NCBI GenBank assembly: GCA_964390555.1
Contig: CAYMJU010000125.1
Coordinates: forward strand, 55,484 to 119,483
DNA from: CAVTWS01 sp964390555
GTDB lineage: Bacteria; Actinomycetota; Acidimicrobiia; Acidimicrobiales; SHLQ01
Length of the DNA: 64,000 nucleotides
Reading direction: 5' to 3'
The notes below the pieces were generated by a model, which saw only the letters and a program-made list of their open reading frames with translations, made no database searches and was not told the DNA's origin. This document shows positions 1 to 9,036 of the stretch, piece after piece. Each line of letters opens with the position of its first letter. Position 1 is the stretch's first letter. A program made the position numbers and the translations under genes.

Positions 1-582
1 GCCGAACAGGTCGGTCTCGCACTCCTCGGTGAAGGTGGTCTCGATGACGCCGGCCCGTGCGCCGCCGATGGCGTCGGCATAGGCCAATGCCAGCGCCTTG
101 GCCGTTCCGGTGGCGTCGTTCTCGACGGCGATGAGGCACGGCACGCCGCCGCCCTCGGTGAACGTGCGGCGCACCAGGTGGCCGGGGCCCTTGGGCGCGA
201 CCATGGCCACGTCGACGCCCGCCGGCGGCTTGATCAGCCCGAAGCGGATGTTGAACCCGTGGCTGAAGAACAGCGCCTTGCCGTCGGTGAGGTGCGGCTC
301 GATCTCGGCCGCGTAGACCGCGGCCTGCTCGGTGTCGGGGAGCAGGATCATGATCACGTCGGCCTCGGCACAGGCATCGGCGGTCGACAGCACCCGCAAC
401 CCGGCGGCCTCGGCTTTGGCCTTGGATCCCGACCCTTCTCGCAGACCGACCCGCACGTCGATGCCGGAGTCCTTCATGTTGAGGGCGTGGGCGTGGCCCT
501 GGGAGCCGTAGCCCAAGATCGCGACCTTGCGACCGGCGATGACCGATCGGTCGGCGTCGGCTTCGTAGTAGATGTTCGCCAC
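1..582 (-). CDS. ilvC: Ketol-acid reductoisomerase, 3' end cut by window edge
   Basis: This enzyme carries out the second common step of branched-chain amino acid synthesis, NADPH-dependent isomeroreduction of acetolactate. About 194 N-terminal residues are visible and the rest lies beyond position 1. They include the Rossmann signature ILGYGSQGHAHALN and the segment VAPKGPGHLVR, both typical of KARI. The start is a GTG at 582 preceded by an AGAAGGAG ribosome site about 7 nt upstream. It follows ilvN by 38 nt and is the third gene of ilvB-ilvN-ilvC. Confidence 0.96.
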   Translation of the reverse strand, partial: MANIYYEADADRSVIAGRKVAILGYGSQGHAHALNMKDSGIDVRVGLREGSGSKAKAEAAGLRVLSTADACAEADVIMILLPDTEQAAVYAAEIEPHLTDGKALFFSHGFNIRFGLIKPPAGVDVAMVAPKGPGHLVRRTFTEGGGVPCLIAVENDATGTAKALALAYADAIGGARAGVIETTFTEECETDLFG

Positions 583-620
583 AGCGGTTCTCCTTCTGCT
601 CGTTCTCTGGGGACCTGGTC

Positions 621-1127
621 TCAGGCCGCCGGGGGCTCTTTGTCGAGGACGGAAAGGGCGATGCGGCCGGTGCGCTGCATCTCGACGATCCCATACGGTC
701 GCAGCAGTCGCTCGAAGTCGTCCACCCGGGACGGCGATCCGGACAACGCCAGCATGATCTTGTCGTGGCCGATGTTCAACGCCTTGGCCTCGAAGATCTG
801 GACGATCTCGAGGATCTCGGACCGGACAGGCGGCACCGCTCGCACGGTGATGAGGATGAGCTCGCGCTCGACCGAGTGGGCCGGGTCCAGCTCGCTGATC
901 TCGACGACGTTGATCAGCTTGTCGAGCTGCTTTACCACCTGCTCGAGCGGCGCAGATTCGACATCGACGGTGAACGTGATGCGGCTGAATCGCTCGTCGT
1001 CGGTGGGGGCCACCGCGAGCGACTCGATGTTGAACCCGCGACGGGCGAAGAGGTTGGCGACGCGGGCCAGCACACCGGGCTTGTTCTCGACCTTGGTGAC
1101 GATGGTGTGGAACCGGGGAGCGGCCAT
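621..1127 (-). CDS. ilvN: Acetolactate synthase regulatory (small) subunit
   Basis: This 168-residue protein is the regulatory subunit of acetohydroxyacid synthase and mediates valine feedback. An N-terminal ACT domain (about residues 4-75) begins FHTIVTKVENKPGVLARVAN, followed by the usual C-terminal ALS_ss_C half. Its ATG lies 1 nt after the ilvB stop, so the two subunits are probably translationally coupled. Length is normal for the family. Confidence 0.97.
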   Translation of the reverse strand: MAAPRFHTIVTKVENKPGVLARVANLFARRGFNIESLAVAPTDDERFSRITFTVDVESAPLEQVVKQLDKLINVVEISELDPAHSVERELILITVRAVPPVRSEILEIVQIFEAKALNIGHDKIMLALSGSPSRVDDFERLLRPYGIVEMQRTGRIALSVLDKEPPAA

Positions 1128-1128
1128 G

Positions 1129-2874
1129 TCAGCCCTGCCCCCTCGGATCGGGCTGCGCCGGGTGCACCATCACGTCGCTGTTCGACGCACCCGCCGGGAC
1201 CATCGGGAACACCTTCTCACCCGAGTCGACCCGGAACTCGAGCACGACCGGCCGGTCGTCGACCTCGTTGGCCTTGCGGATCGCCGGTTCGACCTCTTCG
1301 GGAGATTCGACGCGCAAGGCGAAGCACCCCATGGCCTCGGCCCACTTGACGTAATCGGGCAGGCTCGGCGACAGGTACACCTCGCTGTAGCGCTCCTCGT
1401 AGAACATCTCCTGCCACTGCCGGACCATGCCCAGGTAGCCGTTGTTCATCAGCGCCACCTTCACCGGTATGCGCTCGGTCGACGCCGTCACCAGCTCCTG
1501 AGCGGTCATCTGGAAGCAGCCGTCGCCGTCGACGGCCCACACCATCTTGTCGGGTCGGCCGACCTTGGCGCCGATGGCCGCCGGGATCGAGAAGCCCATG
1601 GTCCCGAGACCGCCCGAGTTCACCCACGTGTAGGGGTGGCGGAACTTCCAGTACTGGCTGGTCCACATCTGGTGCTGGCCCACGCCCGAGCAGACGATTG
1701 TGTCCTCGGGGGTGTTGTCGCGGAGCTGCTCGATGACGAACTGCGGCTTGAGCGCCTCGCCCGGATCGGACGGCTCGTAGTGGAGTGGATAGGTCTCCTG
1801 CCACCCGCTTATGCGACTCTTCCACGCCGATCGGTCGGGCTGAGTCGACGGCCCGCCCATCTCGGCCAGGGCGGCGACCAGCCCCTCGATCGCGAGCCGG
1901 CAGTCGCCCTGGATTCCGACGTCGGGCCGGCGCACCTTGCCCAGCTCGGCGGGATCGATGTCGACGTGGATGATGCGGGCATCGGGGGCGAAACCACCCA
2001 CCTTCCCGGTCACGCGGTCGTCGAAGCGGCTCCCCAATGCAATCAGCAGATCCGACTCCTGCATCGCGGTGACGGCGGTGTAGTTGCCGTGCATGCCGGG
2101 CATGCCGAGACACAGCGGGTGGTCGTCGGGGAACGCCCCGCGTGCCATGAGCGTGGTGACCACGGGGATGCCGGTGAGCTCGGCCAGCTCCCGCAACGCC
2201 TCGGCGGCGCGGGCCTTGAGGATGCCGCCACCGGCGTAGAGCACCGGTCGGGTCGCCGAGCAGATCAGCTCGGCGGCGGCCCGGACCAGCTCCGGATCGG
2301 GCGTGTCGTTCGGGTGGTAGCCCGGCAGATCGACCGAGTCGGGCGTGTACCACTCCATCGCCGACGCCGGGCTCCTCGGGTCGACGATGTCCTTAGGGAT
2401 GTCGACGAGCACTGGGCCGGGACGACCGGTCGTGGCGATGTGGAACGCCTCGTGGATCACCTGGGGGATGTCCTGGGCCGAGGTGACAAGGAAGTTGTGC
2501 TTGGTGACCGCCATGGTGATGCCGGTCGTATCGCACTCCTGGAACGCATCGGTGCCGATAGCCGCCAGCGGGACCTGGCCGGTGATGCAGACCATCGGCA
2601 CCGAGTCCAGGTAGGCATCGCACAGTGGGGTGACGATGTTGGTCGCCGCGGGGCCCGACGTCACCATCGCGACACCAGGGCGGCCGGTGACGTGGGCGAA
2701 CCCCTCGGCCATGTGTCCGGCACCCTGTTCGTGGCGCACGAGGATGTGGCGTATCGGCGAGTCGATGATCGGGTCGTACACCGGCAATATGGCGCCGCCG
2801 GGCAGGCCGAACATCACCTCGACGCCCTCGTGCTCGAGGGCCTTGACGAGTGCTTGTCCACCGTTCATCTTCAT
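1129..2874 (-). CDS. ilvB: Acetolactate synthase catalytic (large) subunit
   Basis: This is the TPP-dependent large subunit that condenses pyruvate with pyruvate or 2-oxobutyrate. From the chosen ATG at 2874 it has 581 residues. The catalytic Glu is E49 in RHEQGAGHMAEGFA, and the TPP/Mg motif runs from GDG at about 450 to NN at about 477. An ATG at 2955 would add 27 residues that overlap the attenuator stem and look non-coding, so MKMNGGQAL is preferred. It is the first structural gene of ilvBNC and sits about 100 nt downstream of the leader peptide. Confidence 0.96.
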   Translation of the reverse strand: MKMNGGQALVKALEHEGVEVMFGLPGGAILPVYDPIIDSPIRHILVRHEQGAGHMAEGFAHVTGRPGVAMVTSGPAATNIVTPLCDAYLDSVPMVCITGQVPLAAIGTDAFQECDTTGITMAVTKHNFLVTSAQDIPQVIHEAFHIATTGRPGPVLVDIPKDIVDPRSPASAMEWYTPDSVDLPGYHPNDTPDPELVRAAAELICSATRPVLYAGGGILKARAAEALRELAELTGIPVVTTLMARGAFPDDHPLCLGMPGMHGNYTAVTAMQESDLLIALGSRFDDRVTGKVGGFAPDARIIHVDIDPAELGKVRRPDVGIQGDCRLAIEGLVAALAEMGGPSTQPDRSAWKSRISGWQETYPLHYEPSDPGEALKPQFVIEQLRDNTPEDTIVCSGVGQHQMWTSQYWKFRHPYTWVNSGGLGTMGFSIPAAIGAKVGRPDKMVWAVDGDGCFQMTAQELVTASTERIPVKVALMNNGYLGMVRQWQEMFYEERYSEVYLSPSLPDYVKWAEAMGCFALRVESPEEVEPAIRKANEVDDRPVVLEFRVDSGEKVFPMVPAGASNSDVMVHPAQPDPRGQG

Positions 2875-2913
2875 GTCAGAAAGGTCTTTCGCAGAGGGTG
2901 GTCGGCCCGGGGT

Positions 2914-2948
2914 GCAAAACGAGAACGACCTCCCGGTTTGGGAGGTCG
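2914..2948 (-). terminator. ilvB leader attenuator hairpin
   Basis: On the minus strand a perfect 9-bp stem (2926-2934 with 2940-2948) closes a 5-nt loop and is followed by a short T-rich tract ending in TTTT at 2916-2919. It lies between the ilv leader peptide and ilvB. The placement fits a transcription-attenuating terminator rather than an end-of-gene one. Confidence 0.8.
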
Positions 2949-2951
2949 GGA

Positions 2952-2980
2952 GCACGCGAACCGCCGGGCGGTCGGCGTGC
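2952..2980 (-). promoter_or_regulatory. Leader hairpin at the leader-peptide stop codon
   Basis: An outer stem GCACGC/GCGTGC (2952-2957 with 2975-2980) encloses an inner ACCGCC/GGCGGT stem. On the minus strand it begins within the TAG stop codon of the leader peptide. A ribosome finishing or stalling on the leader would therefore affect its folding. The exact antiterminator pairing was not resolved. Confidence 0.55.
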
Positions 2981-3021
2981 TAACTGATTACTACGAGGAG
3001 GTCGGCTGGCGAATAGCGCAT
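2980..3021 (-). CDS. ilvB leader (attenuator) peptide, 13 residues
   Basis: The short frame encodes MRYSPADLLVVIS and then stops. Five consecutive branched-chain codons (Leu-Leu-Val-Val-Ile) sit just before the stop, directly upstream of two stem-loops and ilvB. That is the classic arrangement for attenuation by charged Leu, Val and Ile tRNA. The leader nucleotides CCGACCTCC recur in the 5' arm of the terminator stem, so the 3' arm could pair with either. Identification rests on codon content and position. Confidence 0.85.
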   Translation of the reverse strand: MRYSPADLLVVIS

Positions 3022-3073
3022 AGCTGACCGCCAGTATGCCCGACACGACCCAAATACGCCAACATGGGCGGCG

Positions 3074-4231
3074 ATGACTTCCGCGCCCGCGTCCGACCCA
3101 GTGCGGGCGGCGCTGCCGGCCATGATCCTCGGGCGGTTCGTCGGCAATGTGATGTTCCGGGCAGTGTTCCCGTACACGCGAACCATCGCCGACGAGCTCG
3201 GCACCTCGTTAAGCACGGTGGGTTGGTTGCTGAGCGCCCGCGAGCTCGCGGGCGTGTCGGCCTACCCGCTCGGACCGGTGATCGACGGTGGGCGCCATCG
3301 ACGCTGGATGGTGCTGATGACCGGCCTGGGCGCGCTCTCGGGCCTGCTGCTCGCCTTCGGCACGTCAGTGTGGATCGTGGCCTCGGCCATGGTTCTGTTC
3401 GGCGTCGCCAAGCCCGTCTACGACACGGCGATGGGCGCCTGGATCGGCGAGAACGTCCCGTTCGCACGGCGGGGCCGAGTCGTCGGACTCACCGAGCTGT
3501 CCTGGGCGGGCGCGTTCCTCGTGGGTCTGCCTCTGCTCGCTCCTCTCGTCGAGCGGCACTCGTGGAGGGCGCCCTACGTGGTGCTCTTCGTAGCCCAAGC
3601 CGGAGCTGGGCTGTGGCTCTGGCGCCGGCTCGCTCCCGACCGACCGCGCGCCGCGCATGCCTTCAGTTGGCGGTTCACGCTCACGCCCGGTGGCATCTGG
3701 CTGTTCCCGGCGGTCATGGCTCTGGTGGTCGGGCATCAGCTCACTGTGGTCACCTTCGGTGCCTGGCTCGACGATGAACACGGCCTCGACGCCGGGGGCC
3801 TCGGTCTGGTCGCGTTCGCCCTGGGGGTTGCCGAGCTCGTCGGCACGCTCGTCGTGGTCGCCGTCTCCGATCGGGTCGGCAAGCGTCCGACCATGATCGC
3901 CGGATGCCTGACGATGATCCCGGCCATGCTCCTGTTCGGCGCCGCGTCATCGACCACAGCGAGCGTGGTCTTGGTGGCGATAGTGCTGGGCGGGTTCGAG
4001 GTCGCCTTCATCGCCTCGCTGCCGCTCACGACCGAGATCTCTCCCAACGCCCGAGCCGCCGTCCTCGGTGCCATGGCGACCGGGTGGACGCTCATGCGTG
4101 CGATCGGGTCGGTGGCCGGCACGGTGCTCTACGACAAGGCGGGCATCGGACCCGTCGGCGTCGTCGGGGCGGTCGCGGTCGGTATCTGCGTCGTCGTGAT
4201 CGCCGTGATGTTCGAGGAGCCTGCCACGTGA
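3074..4231 (+). CDS. Major facilitator superfamily transporter
   Basis: The 385-residue protein has about twelve hydrophobic segments. Cytoplasmic loops carry the MFS-type motifs GPVIDGGRHRRW (about 73-84) and SDRVGKRPTM (about 258-267), seen after TM2 and TM8. The ATG is 52 nt from the ilv leader start, so the two transcripts diverge from a shared short promoter region. No substrate can be assigned. The neighbouring ilv genes suggest, but do not show, a role in metabolite export. Confidence 0.85.
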   Translation: MTSAPASDPVRAALPAMILGRFVGNVMFRAVFPYTRTIADELGTSLSTVGWLLSARELAGVSAYPLGPVIDGGRHRRWMVLMTGLGALSGLLLAFGTSVWIVASAMVLFGVAKPVYDTAMGAWIGENVPFARRGRVVGLTELSWAGAFLVGLPLLAPLVERHSWRAPYVVLFVAQAGAGLWLWRRLAPDRPRAAHAFSWRFTLTPGGIWLFPAVMALVVGHQLTVVTFGAWLDDEHGLDAGGLGLVAFALGVAELVGTLVVVAVSDRVGKRPTMIAGCLTMIPAMLLFGAASSTTASVVLVAIVLGGFEVAFIASLPLTTEISPNARAAVLGAMATGWTLMRAIGSVAGTVLYDKAGIGPVGVVGAVAVGICVVVIAVMFEEPAT

Positions 4232-4800
4232 GGCGCGGCGTGTACCCGGGATCGTTCAACCCGCCGACAGTCGGGCATCTCGCCATCGCCGACTCCGCCC
4301 GGAGCGAACGGCGGCTCGACCGGGTCGTGCTCTGCGTGTCGACGGTTCCCCTCGGCAAGGGTGTCGTCGACCGTCCCCGCTTCGACGACCGCATCGCCGT
4401 GCTGCGAGAGGAGGCGGCGGCCACCGATTGGCTCGACGTGCTGATCACCGACGCTCAGCTGCTCGTCGACATCGCGGCCGGCTTCGACGTGGTGATCATG
4501 GGGGCCGACAAATGGCACCAGATCCACGAGGTCGGTTTCTACGGCGGTTCGTCAGCCGAGCGCGACGCCGCTATCGCGGCTCTGCCCGAAGTCGCCGTCG
4601 CTCCTCGTACCGGCTACGAAGTGCCGCCGGTCCTTCTGCTGAGCACGCCCGAGTCGGCGTTGTCGATCTCGTCGACCGGTGCCCGCTCCGGCCGCATCGA
4701 GTGGATGACCCCGGCGGCCCGCCGCTTCGACCGACTCACCGGCGCCTGGTCCGATCCCGCCCGCTACGACCGCTTACCGCAGGGTAGACCGACCCTCTGA
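4228..4800 (+). CDS. HIGH-superfamily nucleotidyltransferase (NadD/CoaD-like)
   Basis: The chosen GTG at 4228 overlaps the upstream stop (GTGA) and gives 190 residues starting RRGVYPGSFNPPTVGHLAIA. That is the cytidylyltransferase fold signature GSFNPP-x-x-GH. A later ISSTGAR segment resembles the ISSTxIR motif of NMN/nicotinate and pantetheine-phosphate adenylyltransferases. The protein diverges from true NadD or CoaD, so the substrate is unassigned. Confidence 0.75.
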   Translation: MRRGVYPGSFNPPTVGHLAIADSARSERRLDRVVLCVSTVPLGKGVVDRPRFDDRIAVLREEAAATDWLDVLITDAQLLVDIAAGFDVVIMGADKWHQIHEVGFYGGSSAERDAAIAALPEVAVAPRTGYEVPPVLLLSTPESALSISSTGARSGRIEWMTPAARRFDRLTGAWSDPARYDRLPQGRPTL

Positions 4801-4805
4801 CCGCG

Positions 4806-5144
4806 TTGTGTGGGCGATTGGCGGATCTGGCCGGAATCGTTCAACCGCCGGCCTGGCCGACCGATCCGGTACCGGTGACCACCGACACTTCAACCGCCCT
4901 GGCCACCGACTTGACGACCAGCGTCGTCGACCTCCGCACTGCGGCGGCCGATCTCGTCATCTCCACCGACCGGGTCGTCGACGCCTTGCTCGACCTCCGC
5001 AACCTCGGTCGCGGGGTAGACCTCGGCCTCGAGTTCACGATCGACGAGCTGTTGGCCTGCGTGCCGGGGGCGCCGGTCGTCAGCACCGAGTGGTGGCGCT
5101 CGGCGCTCGCCGAGCTCGCCGACTACGCGAGCTACCTGTCGTGA
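4806..5144 (+). CDS. Hypothetical protein
   Basis: A frame of up to 112 residues begins with TTG at 4806; GTG at 4875 is an alternative that gives about 89 residues. It has no signal sequence or membrane span. The middle looks helical and alternates Asp/Glu with Leu/Val. Its stop overlaps the start of the following lipoprotein gene (GTGA), which supports it being translated. No family was recognised. Confidence 0.5.
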   Translation: MCGRLADLAGIVQPPAWPTDPVPVTTDTSTALATDLTTSVVDLRTAAADLVISTDRVVDALLDLRNLGRGVDLGLEFTIDELLACVPGAPVVSTEWWRSALAELADYASYLS

Positions 5145-5824
5145 GGCGTTCGTTCATCGCGCTGTGCGTCCTCGCTGTCGCCCTCGCTGGCTGCGGCGGC
5201 GACGACGACACTTCGACCGAGACCGCCGAGTCCGATACTGGCGACAGCACGGCCTCCTCAGATTCCGACACGACCGAGTCAACCGTGCCCGACGGGTGCC
5301 CGGCCGAGCCGTTCACCGCGGAGATCCAGCTCGACAACGAGTTCGCGGGCGAGCCGTCGGTGCCGCTCACGACAATGGAGATCGTCGATACCTTCGCCAT
5401 CCAGATCGACGAGGCCGGATCCGCCTTCACCATCTACTTGGCCGACTACGAGCTCGATCGGGCCGCGTTCGACGACCCGTTCTACACACCGGAGCCGGGC
5501 GACGGTCAGACACTCGTGACCGTCTTCGTCACCGCGTTCAACGCCGAGGAGGCACTAGCGCCGCTCGCCGCCGGCGACGTCGTGACCGGGAGCAGCGAGT
5601 TCGACACCCGAGTCCTGAACGTGATCGCCCAGCAGGGTGCGGCCTTGTACAACTCGGGTAACCCCGACGGACAGATCGAGATACTCGCTGTCGACGACTC
5701 GTACCTGTGCGCCGCGATCGATTACTTCGACCTGGTCGACCCCAACGACCCGGCGTCAGCCCAACAGAAGATCGTCCGCGGCTCGTTCACCGCCGAGGTC
5801 ACGCTCTGGCCCCTCGCCGACTGA
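5141..5824 (+). CDS. Putative lipoprotein
   Basis: The GTG at 5141 gives 227 residues with the signal peptide RRSFIALCVLAVALAGC. The lipobox LAGC ends at Cys18. A low-complexity Asp/Thr/Ser/Glu linker (to about residue 50) follows, then a globular domain without a recognised family. It should be anchored on the outer face of the membrane. It is the last gene of a short plus-strand run and converges on ilvD. Confidence 0.75.
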   Translation: MRRSFIALCVLAVALAGCGGDDDTSTETAESDTGDSTASSDSDTTESTVPDGCPAEPFTAEIQLDNEFAGEPSVPLTTMEIVDTFAIQIDEAGSAFTIYLADYELDRAAFDDPFYTPEPGDGQTLVTVFVTAFNAEEALAPLAAGDVVTGSSEFDTRVLNVIAQQGAALYNSGNPDGQIEILAVDDSYLCAAIDYFDLVDPNDPASAQQKIVRGSFTAEVTLWPLAD

Positions 5825-5863
5825 CCTCCTGTAGTTCCTCGGTGATCTAGAGGATCTGGGGTC

Positions 5864-5943
5864 CGTTCTGGCCGCGGAACTCGACCTTGGAGCGGCGATC
5901 TCGCGGCCAGAACGCGACCTCGCCTCCCGGGCGCACGCCCGGG
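5864..5943. terminator. Inverted repeats between convergent genes
   Basis: A perfect 13-bp inverted repeat (5864-5876 with 5902-5914) has a 25-nt spacer. It is followed by a compact GC-rich palindrome (5926-5933 with 5936-5943). They fill the gap between the lipoprotein gene and ilvD, which converge, so a bidirectional terminator is likely. No clear U-tract is present, so this rests on structure and place only. Confidence 0.45.
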
Positions 5944-5998
5944 AAGGGCCGCCAAGTCGGCGCTACGATCAGCGGAACGGCGCACCGAGCCGCGGGGC

Positions 5999-7690
5999 TC
6001 AGGCCTGGGTGACGGCGCCTTTCTCGGCGCCTTGCGCGAGGCGGGCATACTTGGCCAGGAATCCTGACGTGTAGCGCGGCTCGGGCAGCTTCCAGTTGGC
6101 CCGACGTTCATCGAGCGTCGCGGCATCGACGAGCAGGTCGATGGTGTGGGCCAACACGTCGATGCGGACGCGATCGCCCTCCTCGACGAACGCTATCGGC
6201 CCGCCGTCGACCGCTTCGGGCGCGACGTGGCCCACGCAGAACCCGTGGGTCCCGCCCGAGAACCGGCCGTCGGTGATCAGTGCGGCGTCGCCGCCGCGCC
6301 CGGCCCCCTTCATGGCGCCGGTGATGGCCAGCATCTCGCGCATGCCCGGGCCGCCCTTGGGGCCCTCGTAGCGGATGACCACGATGTCACCGGCCTCGAT
6401 GCGGCCCCCGAGCACCGCCTCCATGGCCCCGTCCTCGCCGTCGAACACGCGGGCCCGGCCCTCGAAGAAATCGACGTCGAGGCCGGCCACCTTGACGACC
6501 GCGCCGTTCGGCGCCAACGAGCCTCGCAGCACCGCGATCCCGCCCAGCTGATGCAGCGGGTCGTCCCACCGGTGCACGACCTCGCCGTCGGGACCCGGCG
6601 GCTTGATCAGCTCGAGGTTCTCGCGCATCGTCCGGCCGGTCACCGTGATCTCGTCGCCATGGAGCACATGCTGGTCGAGCAACATCTGCATGACGACCGG
6701 AACGCCGCCGATGCGATCGAGGTCGACCATGTGGTATTTGCCGTGCGGTCTGGTGTCGGCCAGGTGCGGGACCTTGGCCGCGACCTTGTTGAAGTCGTCG
6801 AGCTCGAGCTCGACCCCGGCCTCCCAGGCAATCGCCAGGAGATGCAGCACGGCGTTGGTCGACCCGCCGAGGGCCATGGTGACGGCGATGGCGTTCTCGA
6901 ACGCGGCCTTGGTGAGGATGTGGCGCGGCCGGATGTCGTGGCGAAGCAGGTTCATCACCGCGGTGCCCGAGGCGTAGGCGTATTCGTCGCGCCGGCGATC
7001 GACGGCTGCGGCCGAGGCCGAGCCGGGCAGCGACATGCCCAGGGCCTCGCCGATCGACGCCATGGTGTTGGCGGTGAACATGCCGGCGCACGAACCCTCG
7101 GTCGGGCAGGCGTTGCGCTCGATCGCTGCGAGCTCGGAATCGGGCAGGTTGCCGACGGCGTGGGCACCCACCGCCTCGAACACCGACACGATGTCGAGCA
7201 CCTGCCCGTTGTGGTTGCCGGGCAGGATCGATCCGCCGTACACGAACACCGACGGCAGGTTGATGCGCGCCGCCGCCATCAACATGCCGGGAAGTGACTT
7301 GTCGCAGCCGGCGAAGCTCACGAAAGCGTCGAGGCGCTCGGCGTGCATCATGCACTCAACCGAGTCGGCGATGATCTCGCGGCTCACCAACGAGGCGCGC
7401 ATGCCCTCGTGGCCCATGGAGATGCCGTCGGACACCGCGATGGTCGTGAACTCGAGAGGGAATCCACCGGCGGCGCGCACGCCCAGTTTGGCTTGCTTGG
7501 CCAGCCGGTCGAGCGGCAGGTTGCACGGGGTGACCTCGTTCCACGACGACGCGACACCGACCTGGGACTTGCCGAAGTCGTCGTCGGACATCCCAATGGC
7601 CCTCAGCATGGCTCGGGCCGGCGCCCGCTTGGGGCCCTCGGTGACCTCGTGGGAGCGCGGTTTCGGTGACGGTGCGGGCGAGTCGGCCAT
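5999..7690 (-). CDS. ilvD: Dihydroxy-acid dehydratase
   Basis: This 563-residue enzyme dehydrates 2,3-dihydroxyisovalerate and its isoleucine counterpart, the third step of branched-chain amino acid synthesis. Three cysteines expected to hold the iron-sulfur cluster are present: C56 (TPCN), C129 (AGCDKS) and C201 (GSCAGM). The signature SDGISMGHEGMR follows C56. It is separate from ilvBNC by about 3 kb and is transcribed in the same direction. Confidence 0.97.
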   Translation of the reverse strand: MADSPAPSPKPRSHEVTEGPKRAPARAMLRAIGMSDDDFGKSQVGVASSWNEVTPCNLPLDRLAKQAKLGVRAAGGFPLEFTTIAVSDGISMGHEGMRASLVSREIIADSVECMMHAERLDAFVSFAGCDKSLPGMLMAAARINLPSVFVYGGSILPGNHNGQVLDIVSVFEAVGAHAVGNLPDSELAAIERNACPTEGSCAGMFTANTMASIGEALGMSLPGSASAAAVDRRRDEYAYASGTAVMNLLRHDIRPRHILTKAAFENAIAVTMALGGSTNAVLHLLAIAWEAGVELELDDFNKVAAKVPHLADTRPHGKYHMVDLDRIGGVPVVMQMLLDQHVLHGDEITVTGRTMRENLELIKPPGPDGEVVHRWDDPLHQLGGIAVLRGSLAPNGAVVKVAGLDVDFFEGRARVFDGEDGAMEAVLGGRIEAGDIVVIRYEGPKGGPGMREMLAITGAMKGAGRGGDAALITDGRFSGGTHGFCVGHVAPEAVDGGPIAFVEEGDRVRIDVLAHTIDLLVDAATLDERRANWKLPEPRYTSGFLAKYARLAQGAEKGAVTQA

Positions 7691-7710
7691 GCCCCGACGA
7701 TAATCGCCGG

Positions 7711-9033
7711 GTGCCGCCCTCCCGCATGTTCAACACCACCGATCGGGAGATCTGGCGGCTGGCCCTGCCGGCGCTCGGCGCCCTCACCGCCGAGCCGCTG
7801 TACATCCTCGCCGACACCGCGGTCGTCGGGCACCTCGGCCGCGACCAGCTGGCGGGCCTGGCTCTCGCGGCCGCCGTGTTGTTGACGATCAACGCCGTTC
7901 TGACGTTCCTCGCCTACGGCACCACGTCGTCGGTAGCCCGCCTCATCGGGGCCGGCCGCGCCGAGGAGGCCACCTACCAGGCCGTACAGGCCATATGGAT
8001 GGCTCTGGGCATCGGCCTCGCCATCACCGTGGTTGGTTGGCCGCTGACGCCCGTACTCATCGGGCTGCTCGGCGGCGAAGGCAACGTGGCCGTGCAGGGC
8101 GAGATCTACCTACGGGTGAGCTTGCTCGGCGTGCCGGCGCTGTTGGTCATGTTGGCCGGCGTGGGCTTCCTCCGCGGCCGCCGGGACACCGCACGTCCCC
8201 TTCTCGTCGCCGTCGCCACCGCCGCGCTGAACCTGGTGCTCGAGCTGGTGCTGATCTACCGGTTCGACCAGGGCATCGGCGCGTCGGCTCTGGGCACCGT
8301 GATCGCCCAATGGACCGGAGCGGTCGCCTACCTGTTCTGGATCGTCCGGGCGGCCCGAGCGATCGGCGTTTCCCTGCGTCCGAGCCGAAGCCGCATCCGC
8401 CGGCTGCTTCAGGTGGCCTCTCACCTCATCGTCCGCACCACGGCGCTGCGGGCATCCCTCGTCGTCGCTACCGCTATCGCCGCCGGCATCGGCACCGACG
8501 ACCTGGCCGCCCATCAGATCGGCTACGAGGTGTGGAGCTTCCTCGCCTTCGTCCACGACGCCGTCGCCATCGCCGCCCAGTCCCTCGTCGGGCACGCCCT
8601 CGGCGCGGGCGACGTCGCCGGTGCCCGCCGGATCGGCGCTCGCACGTTGCGGTGGGGGGTACTGAGCGGCACGGCGCTGGCGCTGCCGCTCCTCCTCGCC
8701 GGCGAACCGCTCGCCCGGCTGTTCACCGACGACACGGCCGTAGCCGAGCTGGCCGGGTTCGTGTTGGTGTGGGTCGCCATCGTGCAGCCGGTCGGCGCGG
8801 TCGTGTTCGCCCTCGACGGTGTACTGATCGGCGCGGGTGATCTGCGCTACCTCGCCTACGCGATGGTGGCGGCGGCCCTGAGTTTCGGGCTCGCCGCCAC
8901 CATCGTGGTCATCCTCGGGTTGGGCATCGGCTGGCTGTGGGCCGCCGTGGCCGTGTTCCTGGGCGTTCGCCTGGTCGGCCTGTCGTTGCGCTACCGCAGC
9001 GACGCGTGGCTGATCACCGGCGCCCGTGATTGA
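7711..9033 (+). CDS. MATE family efflux transporter (DinF-like)
   Basis: The GTG at 7711 gives 440 residues; an ATG at 7726 is also possible. The N-terminus runs REIWRLALPALGALTAEPLY and is followed by VVGHLGRDQLAGLALA, the conserved start of MATE/DinF transporters. About twelve membrane segments are visible in two similar halves. The family exports cationic drugs or metabolites in exchange for Na+ or H+. It diverges from ilvD. Confidence 0.88.
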   Translation: MPPSRMFNTTDREIWRLALPALGALTAEPLYILADTAVVGHLGRDQLAGLALAAAVLLTINAVLTFLAYGTTSSVARLIGAGRAEEATYQAVQAIWMALGIGLAITVVGWPLTPVLIGLLGGEGNVAVQGEIYLRVSLLGVPALLVMLAGVGFLRGRRDTARPLLVAVATAALNLVLELVLIYRFDQGIGASALGTVIAQWTGAVAYLFWIVRAARAIGVSLRPSRSRIRRLLQVASHLIVRTTALRASLVVATAIAAGIGTDDLAAHQIGYEVWSFLAFVHDAVAIAAQSLVGHALGAGDVAGARRIGARTLRWGVLSGTALALPLLLAGEPLARLFTDDTAVAELAGFVLVWVAIVQPVGAVVFALDGVLIGAGDLRYLAYAMVAAALSFGLAATIVVILGLGIGWLWAAVAVFLGVRLVGLSLRYRSDAWLITGARD

Positions 9034-9036
9034 CGT

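Noticed and set aside
612..628. DosR-like string GGGACCTGGTCTC near the ilvN stop
   Set aside because: It lacks a proper second half-site, is not at a promoter spacing, and lies between ilvN and ilvC inside an operon.
178..3027. 949-codon open frame on the plus strand across ilvC, ilvN and ilvB
   Set aside because: It is antisense to three well-recognised genes and has a high-Arg/His/Gly composition typical of GC-rich shadow frames.
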